A stretch of DNA of 6,266 nucleotides from Candidatus Woesearchaeota archaeon (GTDB taxonomy: Archaea > Nanobdellota > Nanobdellia > Woesearchaeales > UBA12501), in NCBI GenBank assembly GCA_014729495.1, contig WJJV01000042.1, positions 1 through 6,266 on the forward strand, in the 5' to 3' direction. The first letter of the stretch is position 1; each line of letters starts with the position of its first letter. The position numbers were made by a program, and so were the translations under genes. The notes beneath the pieces are model-generated. The model saw only the letters and a list, made by a program, of their open reading frames with translations. It did not search any database and was not told the DNA's origin. Below are positions 5,327 through 6,266 of this stretch, piece after piece.

Positions 5327-6266
5327 TTATTTATATGAGATTACATGATCCCTTATTGTCTTGAGGTCCATATAATGGCCTGAAGGTATGGTCTTATGTT
5401 TATTCTGAGGGGCAACAGCCCTATATACCTTTAATAGGTTGGTTGTGATACTTTCAGGTAGGGCTGTATTTGATATCCTTCTTATCCTGTTCAATAATGT
5501 GTTGTTATTCATTAGATAAGCTGACATTGAGTCATTAATTATCCTCTCAGCATTTTCCTTGTCTATCTTATCACTTCTTATAATATGTCTTGCAAGACAT
5601 TCTCTGAACCTGGCATATTTTCTTTCATAGGTTCCATCCTTAATATGCCCAAAGAACCCTCTTGCTTTTGCTCCGGCAGAGTTGAGTATGCTCTCTCTTG
5701 CGCCATAGAACATCGGGATATATCTCAGCTTGCCGTAAGCCAGGCACAATGTTGACTGCAGTATCTCTGCGAAATCAACATCTTTAGTATTCTTTATGGT
5801 CTCGTCAAAGCTCTTCTTAAGGATTTCAGTCCTCTGGACAGAGTAGAATGTTGGGCAGTAGTCTGACAGAAGGTTTTTTATCCTTGCAGAGGCCTTGTTG
5901 TCATCTATTGTCCTTGATGAATATATCTTCTTCCAGAAGAAATCCTTTCCTTTGCTGCTTTCTTTTGTGTAGAAAGACACATAATCTCCCTGGACTGCTG
6001 AATAATCAGGATTTTTGTCAAGGAATTCTATTGCATTTGATATGGCTCTCAAGACTGTGAAGTCATCATCAGCTCCAAGGACACAGTAAGGAGTCTTGAC
6101 TTTCTTCAGAGCCTTTGCCACCTTCTGCAGATTGCTCAATGTTCCTGAATAGTTTCCGTCATAATTAACATCTGGAAATGTTTTGATTATCCGGATATTC
6201 TTCTTTTTTGATGCCCCCCAGCTTGAGTCAGCCACAAATATCTTATGGGCTGTCCTATGACTGCAG
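5327..6266 (-). CDS. Family-2-like glycosyltransferase, N-terminus cut by window edge
   Basis: About 312 residues are visible. The protein resembles GT-A fold glycosyltransferases of the family 2 / TIGR00180 kind: HKIFVADSSWG near the visible start (end of strand 1), then VKTPYCVLGADDDFTVLRA with the metal and sugar-nucleotide DDD motif, then AIEFLDKNPDYSAVQGDYVSFY. The likely job is transfer of a sugar from a nucleotide donor in surface polysaccharide or glycoprotein synthesis; acceptor and sugar are unknown. There are no membrane segments in the visible part. A GTG at 6233-6235 could be read as a start, but the frame stays open to the window end (residues SHRTAHKIF just upstream), and a start at GTG would remove the first strand of the fold. 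The true start therefore lies beyond 6266. The gene ends at TAA 5327-5329, 44 nt before nop5. nop5 has its own promoter, so operon membership is doubtful. Confidence 0.8.
   Translation of the reverse strand, partial: CSHRTAHKIFVADSSWGASKKKNIRIIKTFPDVNYDGNYSGTLSNLQKVAKALKKVKTPYCVLGADDDFTVLRAISNAIEFLDKNPDYSAVQGDYVSFYTKESSKGKDFFWKKIYSSRTIDDNKASARIKNLLSDYCPTFYSVQRTEILKKSFDETIKNTKDVDFAEILQSTLCLAYGKLRYIPMFYGARESILNSAGAKARGFFGHIKDGTYERKYARFRECLARHIIRSDKIDKENAERIINDSMSAYLMNNNTLLNRIRRISNTALPESITTNLLKVYRAVAPQNKHKTIPSGHYMDLKTIRDHVISYK

Overview
The window looks archaeal. It carries both protein partners of the C/D box guide RNA methylation machine (Nop5 and fibrillarin/FlpA). The genes start behind TATA-type promoters, some with little or no leader, and the one clear Shine-Dalgarno site (GGTGAT) is the archaeal form. 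The modest GC content, the compact genes and the unusual fibrillarin motif I (LGASHGYT) suggest a DPANN-type archaeon (Woesearchaeota/Pacearchaeota-like). That placement is inference; nothing seen here fixes the lineage.

Left part, 1-421: no confident gene. Positions 1-300 hold a degenerate direct-repeat array built from two blocks, TTGACCGTGTAYGAAT and GTTGTTGCTGCTGCC, with a strong 17-bp hairpin at the extreme left edge. The start-to-start spacings of the units (44, 59, 53 for one block; 103, 56, 50 for the other) all fit steps of 2 modulo 3. Every unit can be read as a similar short peptide (LTVYES-x-VVAA...) that ends in a stop overlapping the next unit in the -1 frame. This is the least explained part of the window.

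Plus-strand genes, 422-2765: a small CPFC glutaredoxin-like protein, a complete NAD(P)-dependent glutamate dehydrogenase (gdhA), and an unrecognised 208-residue protein rich in His. Each has its own TATA-like element, so they look like separate transcription units rather than one operon.

Minus-strand genes, 6266-2798: read from right to left, these are the end of a family-2-like glycosyltransferase (cut by the window edge), then nop5, a predicted class I SAM-dependent methyltransferase of unknown target, then flpA. The last three overlap by ATGA at both junctions and start from one strong TATA promoter just upstream of nop5, so they form a translationally coupled operon. Nop5 and FlpA form the 2'-O-methylation RNP with L7Ae and C/D sRNAs. 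A second methyltransferase wedged between them is the most functionally suggestive arrangement here. flpA converges on the 208-residue gene with only 32 bases between them.
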